Positions 56,207-64,000 of a stretch of 64,000 nt of DNA are shown here, in pieces. Below the pieces are notes generated by a model, which saw nothing but the letters and a program-made list of their open reading frames with translations, had not been told where the DNA came from and searched no databases. The stretch is from contig CP038128.1 in the NCBI GenBank assembly GCA_004519485.1, positions 389,001 to 453,000 on the forward strand. Direction: 5' to 3'. Origin of the DNA: Nannochloropsis oceanica (lineage: Eukaryota; Sar; Eustigmatophyceae; Eustigmatales; Monodopsidaceae). The stretch's first letter is position 1. Each line of letters starts with the position of its first letter. Both the position numbers and the translations under genes were made by a program.

Positions 56207-58855
56207 ATGCCTGCGGGGCCCAAACCGATTGCGCCCCGGGACGATGGCCTGGAGCATTATTACGACGTTGTGATTATCGGGACGGGCTTGGTCGAGGCCA
56301 TGCTGGCTGCTGCCTTGACCAAGGTGGGGAAAAGCGTATTGCACTACGAGAAGCACGATTACTACGGAGGAGAGGACTGGCCTTCCTTTCGCTTGGACGA
56401 TTTGCGGACTTGGGCCGAGGCACATTGTCATCAGGGCCAACGGACTGGCACTAGTGCCGCTGCACCGGCAGAGCTCCGCCCCACTCCACCCGTACTGCAA
56501 CGACAATGGCCCTCGATTCGATGGCGCACAGCAGGCGGGATAGATCAAGAGGCCATAGAGGAGGATGGGGGAAAGGAAGATAAGAGGGAAGAGAAGGAGG
56601 AAGAGAATGAGGAAGAAGAGGCGGGGGAAGAGGAGGAGGGAGAGGAGGGAGAGGAGGAGGAGGAGGAGGATAAGAAGGAGAAGAGACAGAAGACAAAGAA
56701 GAAGAAGAAGAAGAAGAAGGGGAAGAACAAGGAGAAAGAGAAAGAGGAGGACATATCACATGTAGGAGCGGGAAAAAATAAGCCAGCTGACGCGATCAAT
56801 CCCGAAGCCCCTGCTCATAGCTGGGTCGTGCCCCTTCCTCAGACAGCACTTACCAGCATTCGTGTGCTGCAAACATTCGAAAGGCCAGGTACGGCACCGG
56901 TTGTACAGCCAGAGCAACCGCCATCACGGGTAACAGAAAATGTACCCGCAATAGCAGCCAAGGGCGGAGTAGACCAAGACGCAGACACTTCGCCACGCTC
57001 CGCTCCTCCCTCACCATCACAACCGGCTATCAAAACAACAAATCAAGAAGCCACGTCTGTATGGGATATACCCGCTTTGCTGGCTAAGTCCCGCGAGTTC
57101 AACATTGACTTAAGCCCTGTAGTGCTCATGGCGGGCAGCGATATGTTGGGCCCCCTCCTCTCGTCAGGCGTTGCCAACTACCTCGAGTTCCGACCCTTCC
57201 AAGCATTTTACATCGCCTCGCGTTCCCTCGTTTCCCCCTCCTGTAGCAACAATAGCAACATAAACAGTAGTAGCAGCAGCATCACGCCCCCTCCCGAGTC
57301 GTCGTTTGCTTCCTCCTCCTCTTCTTCCGGCTGCAGCACCGCAATCCCCAACCCTCCTCCATCTCTCGCCTTCTACCAAGTCCCTTGCTCCAAACCCGAC
57401 GTCTTTGCCACACACCTCCTTCCTGCCAAGGAAAAAAGGCAACTCATGAAGTTCCTTCAGCTCGTCGCGGACTGGGGGTTTCGTTCCCAGAGCGGTAAAA
57501 CGCCCCAACTGAGAAATGAAGTGGAGTTAGGACAAGGGCGATCGTTGCAGCGACCCCAGAATAAAGCCAAGGTGGATATGGAAGGAATTGACAATTTTTT
57601 AGACAGACCTTTTAAGGAGTTTTTGAATTTTCAAAGAATGGAGGGTCATTTGCAGTGGGTGGTTATACATGCATTGGCGTTGTTGGTGGTAGATTCGGAG
57701 GGGAAGGGCGGGACGGAGGGAGGGGAGTTGATGGCAACAACGGAGGAGGGGCTCAAGAGGGTGTGGGGTCATCTGCAAGGCTTGGGACGATATGGGAAGA
57801 CGGCGTTTTTATGGCCTTTATTTGGAGGGGGGGACGTGACGCAGGCGTTTTGCCGGACTGCTTCTGTGTGGGGAGCGACGTATTTATTGCGGGAGCAGCC
57901 GGCGGGGGTAGTGCTCCACCCGACGACGGGGAACTGCTTGGGGGTGATGGACAGAAAAGGAGGGGCGGTGGCATGTGAGTATGTGGTTTTTGGGGTGGGA
58001 AATGTGCCGGAGGGATGGAGATTGGAGGGAGGGAGGGATAGCAGGAAGGTGAGGTCGGTGGTCCGACGGATTGTGTTGTTGGACCGCCCCCCGGCTGGTT
58101 TGTTGGTAGGGAAGGAAGCGATAGGAGGAGCAGCGGGAGCAGTGGCCAGCGACAGCAGCATCAACAGTGACAGTAGCAGCACGGCAAAGCACTGTGGCGG
58201 CGTTATACCGCCGGGAAATCTGGCGGAATATCTGGCAGCAACAGGCGCGTTGCCCTCCTCTCACCCACACCCCACTGTCCATTTTTACTGCGTCGACCCT
58301 GCCGCCCGCTGTGCCCCTCAGGGGATTTACATTCTGTATCTTTCCACCATCACATACAAATGCCGCGACAGCACCATCAGCGGTAGCACCGATGCCGCTG
58401 TAGAGCTTCTGGCGGCCGCAACCCATGCGCTTGTAGGGAGCCCGGAGGATAATGTGCTTTGGGCCGTGACGTACGAGCTTCCTTTAGAACCAATCATCCC
58501 CAGCCCGGGTGAAGAAGAAATTGTTCAAAACGCGTCGTTCTCATCATCTTCTTTCTTCACCGCGCCTCCCCTGCCCAAAAAGAACGCCCTCTTCATCCAC
58601 CGGGACGCTTCCGAGTTCTATCTCCACTCCCCCCTCACGCAAGCCCAAACGCTTTTCGGGAAAATCTGCCCAGGCGAAGAATTCTTACCCTCGGAAGTCC
58701 CAGAGGGTGTGTTGCATTTTGCTTTTTTGCCGTCTCACCAAGAGGAAGATCAGGAACAGGCAATTTTGGAGAAAGCAATGGCAAGGGCGATTTTCGCTGA
58801 CAGAAGTGCAGGTAGTGGGGAGAGTGAGGTAGAGAGGGAAGAGAGAGGAAAGTGA
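56207..58855 (+). CDS. REP: Rab escort protein (REP, GDI/CHM family)
   Basis: A single-exon protein; the ATG at 56207 (MPAGPKPIAP) is preferred over the in-frame 56123 because it sits just before the conserved domain, giving 882 residues. The N-terminal GDI/CHM nucleotide-binding-like fold is clear (YDVVIIGTGLVEAMLAAAL, then VLHYEKHDYYGGE). Further family blocks: EFNIDLSPVVLMAGSDMLGPLLSSGVANYLEF (split here), DRPFKEFLNFQRM, GLGRYGKTAFLWPLFGGGDVTQAFCR. REP presents new Rab GTPases to geranylgeranyl transferase II. It is longer than human REP (about 650) because of inserts: an acidic-to-Lys-rich run (56550-56760) between the first and second conserved blocks, and Ser/Asn-rich loops near 57240-57330 and 58140-58180. 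REP rather than GDI is favoured by these insertions and by length. Confidence 0.9.
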   Translation: MPAGPKPIAPRDDGLEHYYDVVIIGTGLVEAMLAAALTKVGKSVLHYEKHDYYGGEDWPSFRLDDLRTWAEAHCHQGQRTGTSAAAPAELRPTPPVLQRQWPSIRWRTAGGIDQEAIEEDGGKEDKREEKEEENEEEEAGEEEEGEEGEEEEEEDKKEKRQKTKKKKKKKKGKNKEKEKEEDISHVGAGKNKPADAINPEAPAHSWVVPLPQTALTSIRVLQTFERPGTAPVVQPEQPPSRVTENVPAIAAKGGVDQDADTSPRSAPPSPSQPAIKTTNQEATSVWDIPALLAKSREFNIDLSPVVLMAGSDMLGPLLSSGVANYLEFRPFQAFYIASRSLVSPSCSNNSNINSSSSSITPPPESSFASSSSSSGCSTAIPNPPPSLAFYQVPCSKPDVFATHLLPAKEKRQLMKFLQLVADWGFRSQSGKTPQLRNEVELGQGRSLQRPQNKAKVDMEGIDNFLDRPFKEFLNFQRMEGHLQWVVIHALALLVVDSEGKGGTEGGELMATTEEGLKRVWGHLQGLGRYGKTAFLWPLFGGGDVTQAFCRTASVWGATYLLREQPAGVVLHPTTGNCLGVMDRKGGAVACEYVVFGVGNVPEGWRLEGGRDSRKVRSVVRRIVLLDRPPAGLLVGKEAIGGAAGAVASDSSINSDSSSTAKHCGGVIPPGNLAEYLAATGALPSSHPHPTVHFYCVDPAARCAPQGIYILYLSTITYKCRDSTISGSTDAAVELLAAATHALVGSPEDNVLWAVTYELPLEPIIPSPGEEEIVQNASFSSSSFFTAPPLPKKNALFIHRDASEFYLHSPLTQAQTLFGKICPGEEFLPSEVPEGVLHFAFLPSHQEEDQEQAILEKAMARAIFADRSAGSGESEVEREERGK

Positions 58856-59846
58856 GGAGAACTGGATTTAAGCACTGAATCAAAGCAAAAGCATCTTGTC
58901 AAAGTATTGAGTCAAAGCAAAGCAGGAAAAGACAGATAAAGTAATTTGAAATGCTATGATTTTGACGCTCGGAGGCGAAGTTTGCCCGTATGTAATTCAA
59001 GCGTTGTCTCGCCCCGAAAATTTTCACTCTCTTCTTCCCTTACAGACACACGTCTTCCATAATTTGCGTGTAAGCATGAACTAAAAGAAAACTAGGAAAC
59101 ACTAGAGGTACAGCTCCTCTCTGCTTCAGCTATTCCTTGATTCAAACGCGTACACACAGACACACATTACCTCCATCGTTTTTCGTGCCATTCTTCCTTT
59201 ATACTTTTGGTTATCCCATGATCCCTGACGGTGGCATGCACCAACGTCTTGCTGTGGTATGTCTTATCGTGATTGTGGTTCACGGTCTTTTTGTAATCGA
59301 CTCCCGTCGCGTTTATAATCTTATTGCTATCTAATAATGGCAGCTGCATGCCCCTCCGTGCCTCTGTGGTATGTCCCGTCATTATTGTGTCCCAGTGAAA
59401 TTGCATGTATAGAGAGTATCCCATACATTGTTGTGACCCATGCCCTTTGCGCCAAAGACCATCTTTCAACATACTCGCGTGCTCTCAGCGCCTTTCTTGT
59501 TTTCGGCGAGTATCCATTTCTCCTGCTCTCCTCTCATCGTCTCGACCATGTTTACCTGTCGCATGTATTGTTATTCTTTTTATCTCCCCTCTCTCACATT
59601 CACTTGTTTGACCTAGCATCCCTTGTTATCACCCGCGGAATTCAAGTAGATTTCAAAGCACGCTCACAATCGAAATATTTAGGATTTCCCAGAAAAAAAA
59701 CGGATCGAAGACAGAATCGATCCACACATACATATACCGACAGAAAGATAGGAGGACAATACAGTTATACTAGAGGAAGAAAATGACAAGTTTCATCTCG
59801 CCTTGACTCTCTCGTCCTCCTCCCATCCCCTCTCTCTGCTGCCGCT
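58856..59846. other. Intergenic region between convergent genes
   Basis: About 1 kb between the REP stop and the GH5-like stop. AT-richer than the genes. It holds an imperfect direct repeat (59253-59278 and 59366-59390, both starting TGTGGTATGTC). No gene recognised. Confidence 0.45.
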
Positions 59847-61535
59847 TTACAGCTTGGTCGGGTTCTCCTGCAGCCGCTGTAAATTCTCTAACCGCTGGGT
59901 ATCAGGACTCTTAAAATCCCCTCCCATCACACTCCCTGACGAATAGAAAGCGTTCGTCAAGCCGGTCTGGGTAAGGTAATCTACTATGCAATTCGACCAG
60001 ATTCGCCCCTTCGCGCTCTCATTGCTATCCCCGAACTCACTCACCACCACGGCCGACCCCTGAGTCGTCTTCAAAAACCCAAAATGATCGCTCCAGACCT
60101 GCCACATGCATTGCGGGAAGTCCCCTCGGTTAAAATACTCTTGATTAAACGCCGAGGGCCCAAACGCCCGTGTGGCATATACCACCCTTTCACTCCCATC
60201 CCCCTGCAGCCGAATCGGGTGCTTCGTCACTCCCTGCAAATTCCCACCATACCACGCAGGAAAAATAGTTTTATTGTCTGCATCCACATTCGCCACATTT
60301 TGAACGCCCTCTACCAAAAACAGCCCGTGATACCCAGGCACATTAGCGATGATAAAATTTGCAATCTGCTCCGCCGCTTTATTCCAATCCTGGCTCGGGT
60401 TCGAATCCCCCCAGCAAGCACACCCATGCGGAGACCCCTTAATATTTACACCCATCACCCTCGGGACCTTATTCAAGAGGCAGACCCAGGCAGTCTGCAC
60501 GTCTTCCACCGAATGCCGGCCATCATACCACAAATCAGGCGTCGGCTGGGTCTCGTCAATCCTCCCCATCTCCAACACCGTGTGAATCCCACGTTGACGC
60601 GCCATCTCCACCACCTTGGCCAGTACGTCTCCCGCCGACAGCCCCGCAAGATCCGCATCATCCGGCGCCTTGCGAGGCGCCCCGTCCATGTCCAACGCCA
60701 TAGTGGTCGAGACTGGAATCTTGATCCCATTAAACCCGTAGCTTGCCAACAGGTCAAGATAAGCCGCCCCCGTTGTTGAGTCAAGACCGTTTAACATGCG
60801 TGCTTCCGTTTCGAGCCCCGTCCAGTTCACCCCCTTCAAGCGAAATGTCTGACCATTGGCCAACAGTTGCCCATCAGTCGACTTCCAGGCGATCGCAGCC
60901 GCGCCCGAAGGGGAGCCTGACACGGTGGTGCCTGTCGCTGCCTCGTGAGCCGCTACTTCCGAAGATTTATCTGCATGTACAGGAGCGGTGGTCTCACCCA
61001 TAGCAAAGCTTGCGGTCTCCCCCTCGTTCCTCAGCACCTCCCGCACTGGGCCACTAGGCCCGTCCTGGTAAAATATCTTGAGCTGCTTGGGCTTTTGGGG
61101 AGCCGGGTCCCTCTTCATCGTGTTATTATCGACCTTGACTGCTACTTTCTCGTTGTTTTCGGCCGCGGCCGCATCACGCACCAGCGCTGTGACATCAATA
61201 CATTTCTCCGCATCATCCAACACGCCGTACTTGGCCTCAAGAATCATCAACGTCCCCTGGGGAGGCGCCTTGCCAGCCAGCTCCAAGGCAGCGCCCTCCT
61301 CCGTCACCACCTCTTCTACAGCCCCGCCCTCCGCGACAGAGTAGGTGACTTTTAAAACCTTAACCACACCCTCCGCAGGATCAATGTTACCGAATGTTTT
61401 GGCGTTCACATCCACGCGGAGCTTGCCCCCGGCGTTGGTGTCGATGATGGCGCCGGCAAGCTGCGCTGTCACATCCAGGGACTTGGTGGCGTCCTCGGGG
61501 TGGCCGTAAGTGGCGGAAATAACCTTAAGAACCAT
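59847..61535 (-). CDS. GH5-like glycoside hydrolase with N-terminal repeat domains; expected acid/base Glu missing
   Basis: A single-exon 562-residue protein. The first about 190 residues hold two related repeats, each with a hydrophobic start (VLKVISATYGHPED; LMILEAKYGVLDDAE) followed by DVTA-x-L and a KVD-type strand, similar to the DUF3395 domain known from DnaJC11-like proteins. After a linker, residues about 215-560 follow GH5: FRLKGVNWTGLET, YGFNGIKIPVS, the general fold to VPRVMGVNIKGSPHG, then VEGVQNVANV, and the nucleophile strand VVVSEFGDS with Glu500. The beta-4 motif normally Asn-Glu-Pro-His is Gly367-Ser368-Pro369-His370, so the usual acid/base Glu is absent. There is no signal peptide, unlike most secreted GH5 cellulases, so the protein may be cytosolic. 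A retaining glycosidase activity is therefore doubtful; a binding, transfer or pseudoenzyme role is possible. Confidence 0.85.
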   Translation of the reverse strand: MVLKVISATYGHPEDATKSLDVTAQLAGAIIDTNAGGKLRVDVNAKTFGNIDPAEGVVKVLKVTYSVAEGGAVEEVVTEEGAALELAGKAPPQGTLMILEAKYGVLDDAEKCIDVTALVRDAAAAENNEKVAVKVDNNTMKRDPAPQKPKQLKIFYQDGPSGPVREVLRNEGETASFAMGETTAPVHADKSSEVAAHEAATGTTVSGSPSGAAAIAWKSTDGQLLANGQTFRLKGVNWTGLETEARMLNGLDSTTGAAYLDLLASYGFNGIKIPVSTTMALDMDGAPRKAPDDADLAGLSAGDVLAKVVEMARQRGIHTVLEMGRIDETQPTPDLWYDGRHSVEDVQTAWVCLLNKVPRVMGVNIKGSPHGCACWGDSNPSQDWNKAAEQIANFIIANVPGYHGLFLVEGVQNVANVDADNKTIFPAWYGGNLQGVTKHPIRLQGDGSERVVYATRAFGPSAFNQEYFNRGDFPQCMWQVWSDHFGFLKTTQGSAVVVSEFGDSNESAKGRIWSNCIVDYLTQTGLTNAFYSSGSVMGGDFKSPDTQRLENLQRLQENPTKL

Positions 61536-61775
61536 GGTCGTTCGAGAGATGTAGTGGCTAATTTAAATGCTGTGGTGCATGCGAAGTCACGGTAAATATT
61601 TGTCAGGGGTACAGAGAAAAGGTTGAATGTTCTAAAAAATCCCGAAAAGCCGTGCGCATCGGTTGGCACCGTGCGACAGCCACACAGCACATGTACTCTT
61701 CAGGGCCTACATGTACGTAAAAGACATATTTCGGCAGGTATATCGTGAAGGAGCCGGCTTGGTGATGCGTGCGAC
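61536..61775. promoter_or_regulatory. Short divergent intergenic region, candidate bidirectional promoter
   Basis: About 240 bases between the GH5-like start (minus) and the earliest in-frame start of the sirtuin (plus). Confidence 0.35.
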
Positions 61776-63392
61776 ATGTGCGTAGGTATAACAAACAGAA
61801 GTGTAAGATGCGAAAAAAACAAAGATGCGTGCCTTTGCGTTAACCGGGAGAGGGCCTCATCCGAGGCCTTGGCCGAGATGGTTTCGGCATGTCGGTTGCT
61901 GCCTAAACGTAAGCGTTTCGCTCAACAACTTCTTAGCTTACCCAACTCTCTACTAAGCGCCCTGACTCTTATCCCTACCCCACTCATGCTTACACAGGGG
62001 ATGCCGCGGCTTGGCTCCTTGTTGTCCTCCTCCTCATCCTGTTTACTTCTTCTACTCCTTATCATGCGGCCCAGCACGGCCAGAGGCGTCATTTTCCAGG
62101 CATTTACATCCACACCGACACCTACAATCCGTACTTTGAGCATCTCGGCCGATGCTCACCGCGTGGCAGATTTGCTGAGCGATTGCAAGCACGTTGTGGC
62201 GATTACCGGCGCTGGAATCAGCACCGAGAGCGGCATTCCGGGTGAGTGAGAGCGGGTACGAACCCGAGATGAATGAGTGAAAGGAAGTGTTCTACCCCCA
62301 CCCCATCCCCTACCATCACAACTACCAACATCAACAAAATGCAGAGTTGTAAATCGCAGCTAACATATCATTCAATCTCCCTCCCTTTTCTTATCTTCGT
62401 CTCACCTTCTCCACCCCCACAAGATTACCGCTCTCCCACTGGTTCCTTCTCGCGCGGGTTCAAGCCGATGGTTCACGACGAGTTCATCAACCATCAATTG
62501 AAACGCTCTCGGTACTGGGCACGTTCTATGTTAGGCTATCACCGCTTTTCGGAGGCCAAGCCGAATGAGGGCCATCGGGCGTTGGCATCTTTGGAGAAGG
62601 ACTTGGGGATGCTCGGCTTGTTGATCAGCCAGAATGTAGATGTAAGTATTTCCTTGTCTTTTGGGGGGAACAATCGCATTTGTATCATTCAATGAGAAGG
62701 AATTAGGGAGGGCAGGGAGAAACAATTTCTCTCTCTATCTTTCTCTCTCTTCGCTGCCTGACCATCCGACTCTCATCACTTCTTTCCTTTTGTCGCCTTT
62801 CCCATTTCCCCCCATCCAACAGGGCCTGCACCAAAAAGCCGGCTCCGAACGCGTACTCGACCTCCACGGACGCAACGACCGCATCGTGTGCTTAGGGTGT
62901 GGGCATGAAACACATCGCCGTTCCTTTCAAGCCGCCCTTGAGGAAGAAAACAGGCAGTGGGTGTCGACCTACGTCCCGTCCTCCCCTGCCGCCTTACAAA
63001 TGTTTTCCGACGGCGACGTCGAGTTGGAAAATGTGGCTTTTGAAGATTTCGTGGTCCCGGCATGTAAGCATTGTGGGGGGGTGCTAAAGCCAGCGGTTGT
63101 TTTTTATGGTGACGTCGTTCCCACCCCTGTGGTGGAGGAGGCGTTCGAGGCCATAGCGGCGGCGGACGCAGTGCTGGTGGCAGGGACAAGCCTCATGGTT
63201 TATAGCAGTTGGAGATTTGTCTCAGATGCATCGAAGAGGGGGAAAAAAATCGTCATTGTCAATCAGGGGGGAACGAGAGCGGAGAAAGAGGGTATAGAGC
63301 ATGTGAAGGTGGAGGGGGCATGTGGGGAGGTGCTGGGGGGGGCAGTACATTTGTTGAAGGAACGGAGGGAGGGAAGGAGGGAGGGGTGGTAG
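61776..63392 (+). CDS. SIRT4-type (class II) sirtuin, NAD-dependent protein deacylase
   Basis: Three exons, 61776-62241, 62424-62641 and 62823-63392, join in frame to 417 residues. The start is uncertain: ATGs at 61776 and 61878 (383 residues) are both open, and the sequence before the domain is Arg/Leu/Ser-rich, compatible with a mitochondrial presequence. The Sir2 core begins HVVAITGAGISTESGIPDYRSP. It continues with LLISQNVDGLHQKAGS (spanning intron 2), the catalytic His in VLDLHGRNDRIVC, four zinc-binding Cys in CLGC and CKHC, LKPAVVFYGD, and AADAVLVAGTSLMVYSSWRF. These motifs and the DYRSPTGSFSRGFKP block match SIRT4/bacterial class II sirtuins, which remove acyl groups or transfer ADP-ribose in mitochondria. 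A GGGAGGGA-derived Glu/Arg-rich tail ends the protein. Confidence 0.92.
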
Positions 63393-63902
63393 CAGTAGCA
63401 GGCAGAGATTGTGTCCGTGCCCGGCGACACTTCGGAGAGAGGACGATATTATGGGATAAAAATAGGGAGGGCAAGATAGTGGCGGCCTGGTTCGATCCTC
63501 ACACCCTAACCGCTTTGAGACGGTTTGGATCAAGTGAGCATGACACGGTGGGTGTTGGTCGATTAGAGTTATAAAATTGGTACAGGTTAAGGCCTGTGTC
63601 CCCTCTCCTTGAAGGAGCCATTCATAACATCTTGTCGGTGTCTCCACCCATGTCGCCGCCACCACAATTTCTATTGCTCTGCTTGCATCGTCGCGTGCTT
63701 CTGCACTTCCGTGTGGCCCTATTTGTATGTACCTCCAAACGGGCGACCAACCGCCGGTTTGGGTCAATTTAAAAAATGAACACAAATGAAACGAAAGAAC
63801 ACGGGAAAGTAATGCGGCAGACAGACGACATTTTTTGCATCATCATTGCCCCCCCCCTACCGAATTCGCATATCGCAATCCTCTCCCATATTTCTTCGTT
63901 CC
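63393..63902. other. Intergenic region between convergent genes
   Basis: Between the sirtuin stop and the stop of a minus-strand gene at the right edge. A minus-strand ORF here (63222-63785) is antisense to the sirtuin end and shows no domain. No RNA gene recognised. Confidence 0.4.
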
Positions 63903-63998
63903 TTAAGCCGTATTCGCCTCCTTCCCCCGCTTCCCTCCACCCCAAAAGTGGTTCTGGACAAACCCCACGACGTCAAACAGCGTGTGCACCATCACCGG
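63903..63998 (-). CDS. C-terminal end of a gene cut by the right edge, possibly CPBP membrane protease
   Basis: The minus strand has an open frame entering from the right edge and ending at a TAA at 63903-63905. The 31 visible residues start PVMVHTLFDVVGFVQNHFW and end in a basic tail. The hydrophobic stretch with His followed by Asp/Asn resembles the last motif of CPBP (CAAX-type) intramembrane proteases, but this rests on very few residues. Confidence 0.4.
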   Translation of the reverse strand, partial: PVMVHTLFDVVGFVQNHFWGGGKRGKEANTA

Positions 63999-64000
63999 CA

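Noticed and set aside
60390-60410. A GGTTCGAATCC stretch like a tRNA T-loop
   Set aside because: It lies inside the GH5-like coding sequence, and no acceptor stem or anticodon arm can be folded around it.

Overview
The window is eukaryotic nuclear DNA. It is GC-rich and gene-dense, with short GT-AG introns and long low-complexity inserts (poly-Q, poly-E, poly-G, poly-S) in otherwise conserved proteins. Three proteins begin with a signal peptide followed by a Phe-containing cleavage motif of the ASAFAP type, which is the leader used to reach the secondary plastid of heterokont algae. Together with the GGGA/TCCC-rich introns and the gene set (DGAT2, cpFtsY, GH5 glycosidase), this points to a eustigmatophyte such as Nannochloropsis/Microchloropsis. 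That assignment is inference. I see no operons, phage, transposons, CRISPR arrays or rRNA/tRNA genes.

Layout, left to right: the start of a PDZ-containing poly-Q protein (minus, cut by the left edge); a plastid-targeted PQ-loop (MPDU1-like) membrane protein (plus); a 2143-residue C2-DENN-WD40 protein (minus); the protein phosphatase 4 catalytic subunit (plus, 6 exons); a DGAT2 acyltransferase (plus, 2 exons); an OGFOD1/Tpa1-type prolyl hydroxylase (minus); a TRF-like telobox Myb protein (plus, with a frame change at a G-run); an aquaporin (minus, 5 exons); a plastid-targeted CRM/YhbY RNA-binding protein (minus, 4 exons); an unrecognised protein with an AlkB-like region (plus); aldose 1-epimerase (minus, 4 exons); dyskerin/Cbf5 (plus); a Zn2Cys6 transcription factor with poly-Q (plus, 3 exons); a TMEM184/Ost-alpha membrane protein (minus); chloroplast SRP receptor FtsY (minus, 6 exons); acetyl-CoA synthetase (plus, 3 exons); SNAPC1-like snRNA transcription factor (minus); tubulin chaperone TBCE (plus); a basic nuclear-type protein (minus); a class III CoA-transferase (minus, 5 exons); Rab escort protein (plus); a GH5-like protein with N-terminal repeats (minus); a SIRT4-type sirtuin (plus, 3 exons); and the tail of a gene cut by the right edge (minus).

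The genes are mostly single-copy housekeeping functions: membrane traffic (DENN protein, REP), RNA and telomere biology (dyskerin, SNAPC1, TRF-like), plastid biogenesis (FtsY, CRM, PQ-loop) and acetyl/acyl-CoA and lipid metabolism (ACS, DGAT2, CoA-transferase, sirtuin). I see no single clustered pathway. The most interesting points are a GH5 protein whose expected acid/base Glu is replaced, an AlkB-like region lacking its distal His, a cpFtsY with a basic C-terminal extension, a TRF-like gene whose halves lie in two frames around a 12-G run, a probable hidden C-terminus of the TMEM184 gene behind a 21-C run, and complementary G-rich/C-rich tracts at opposite ends of several introns.
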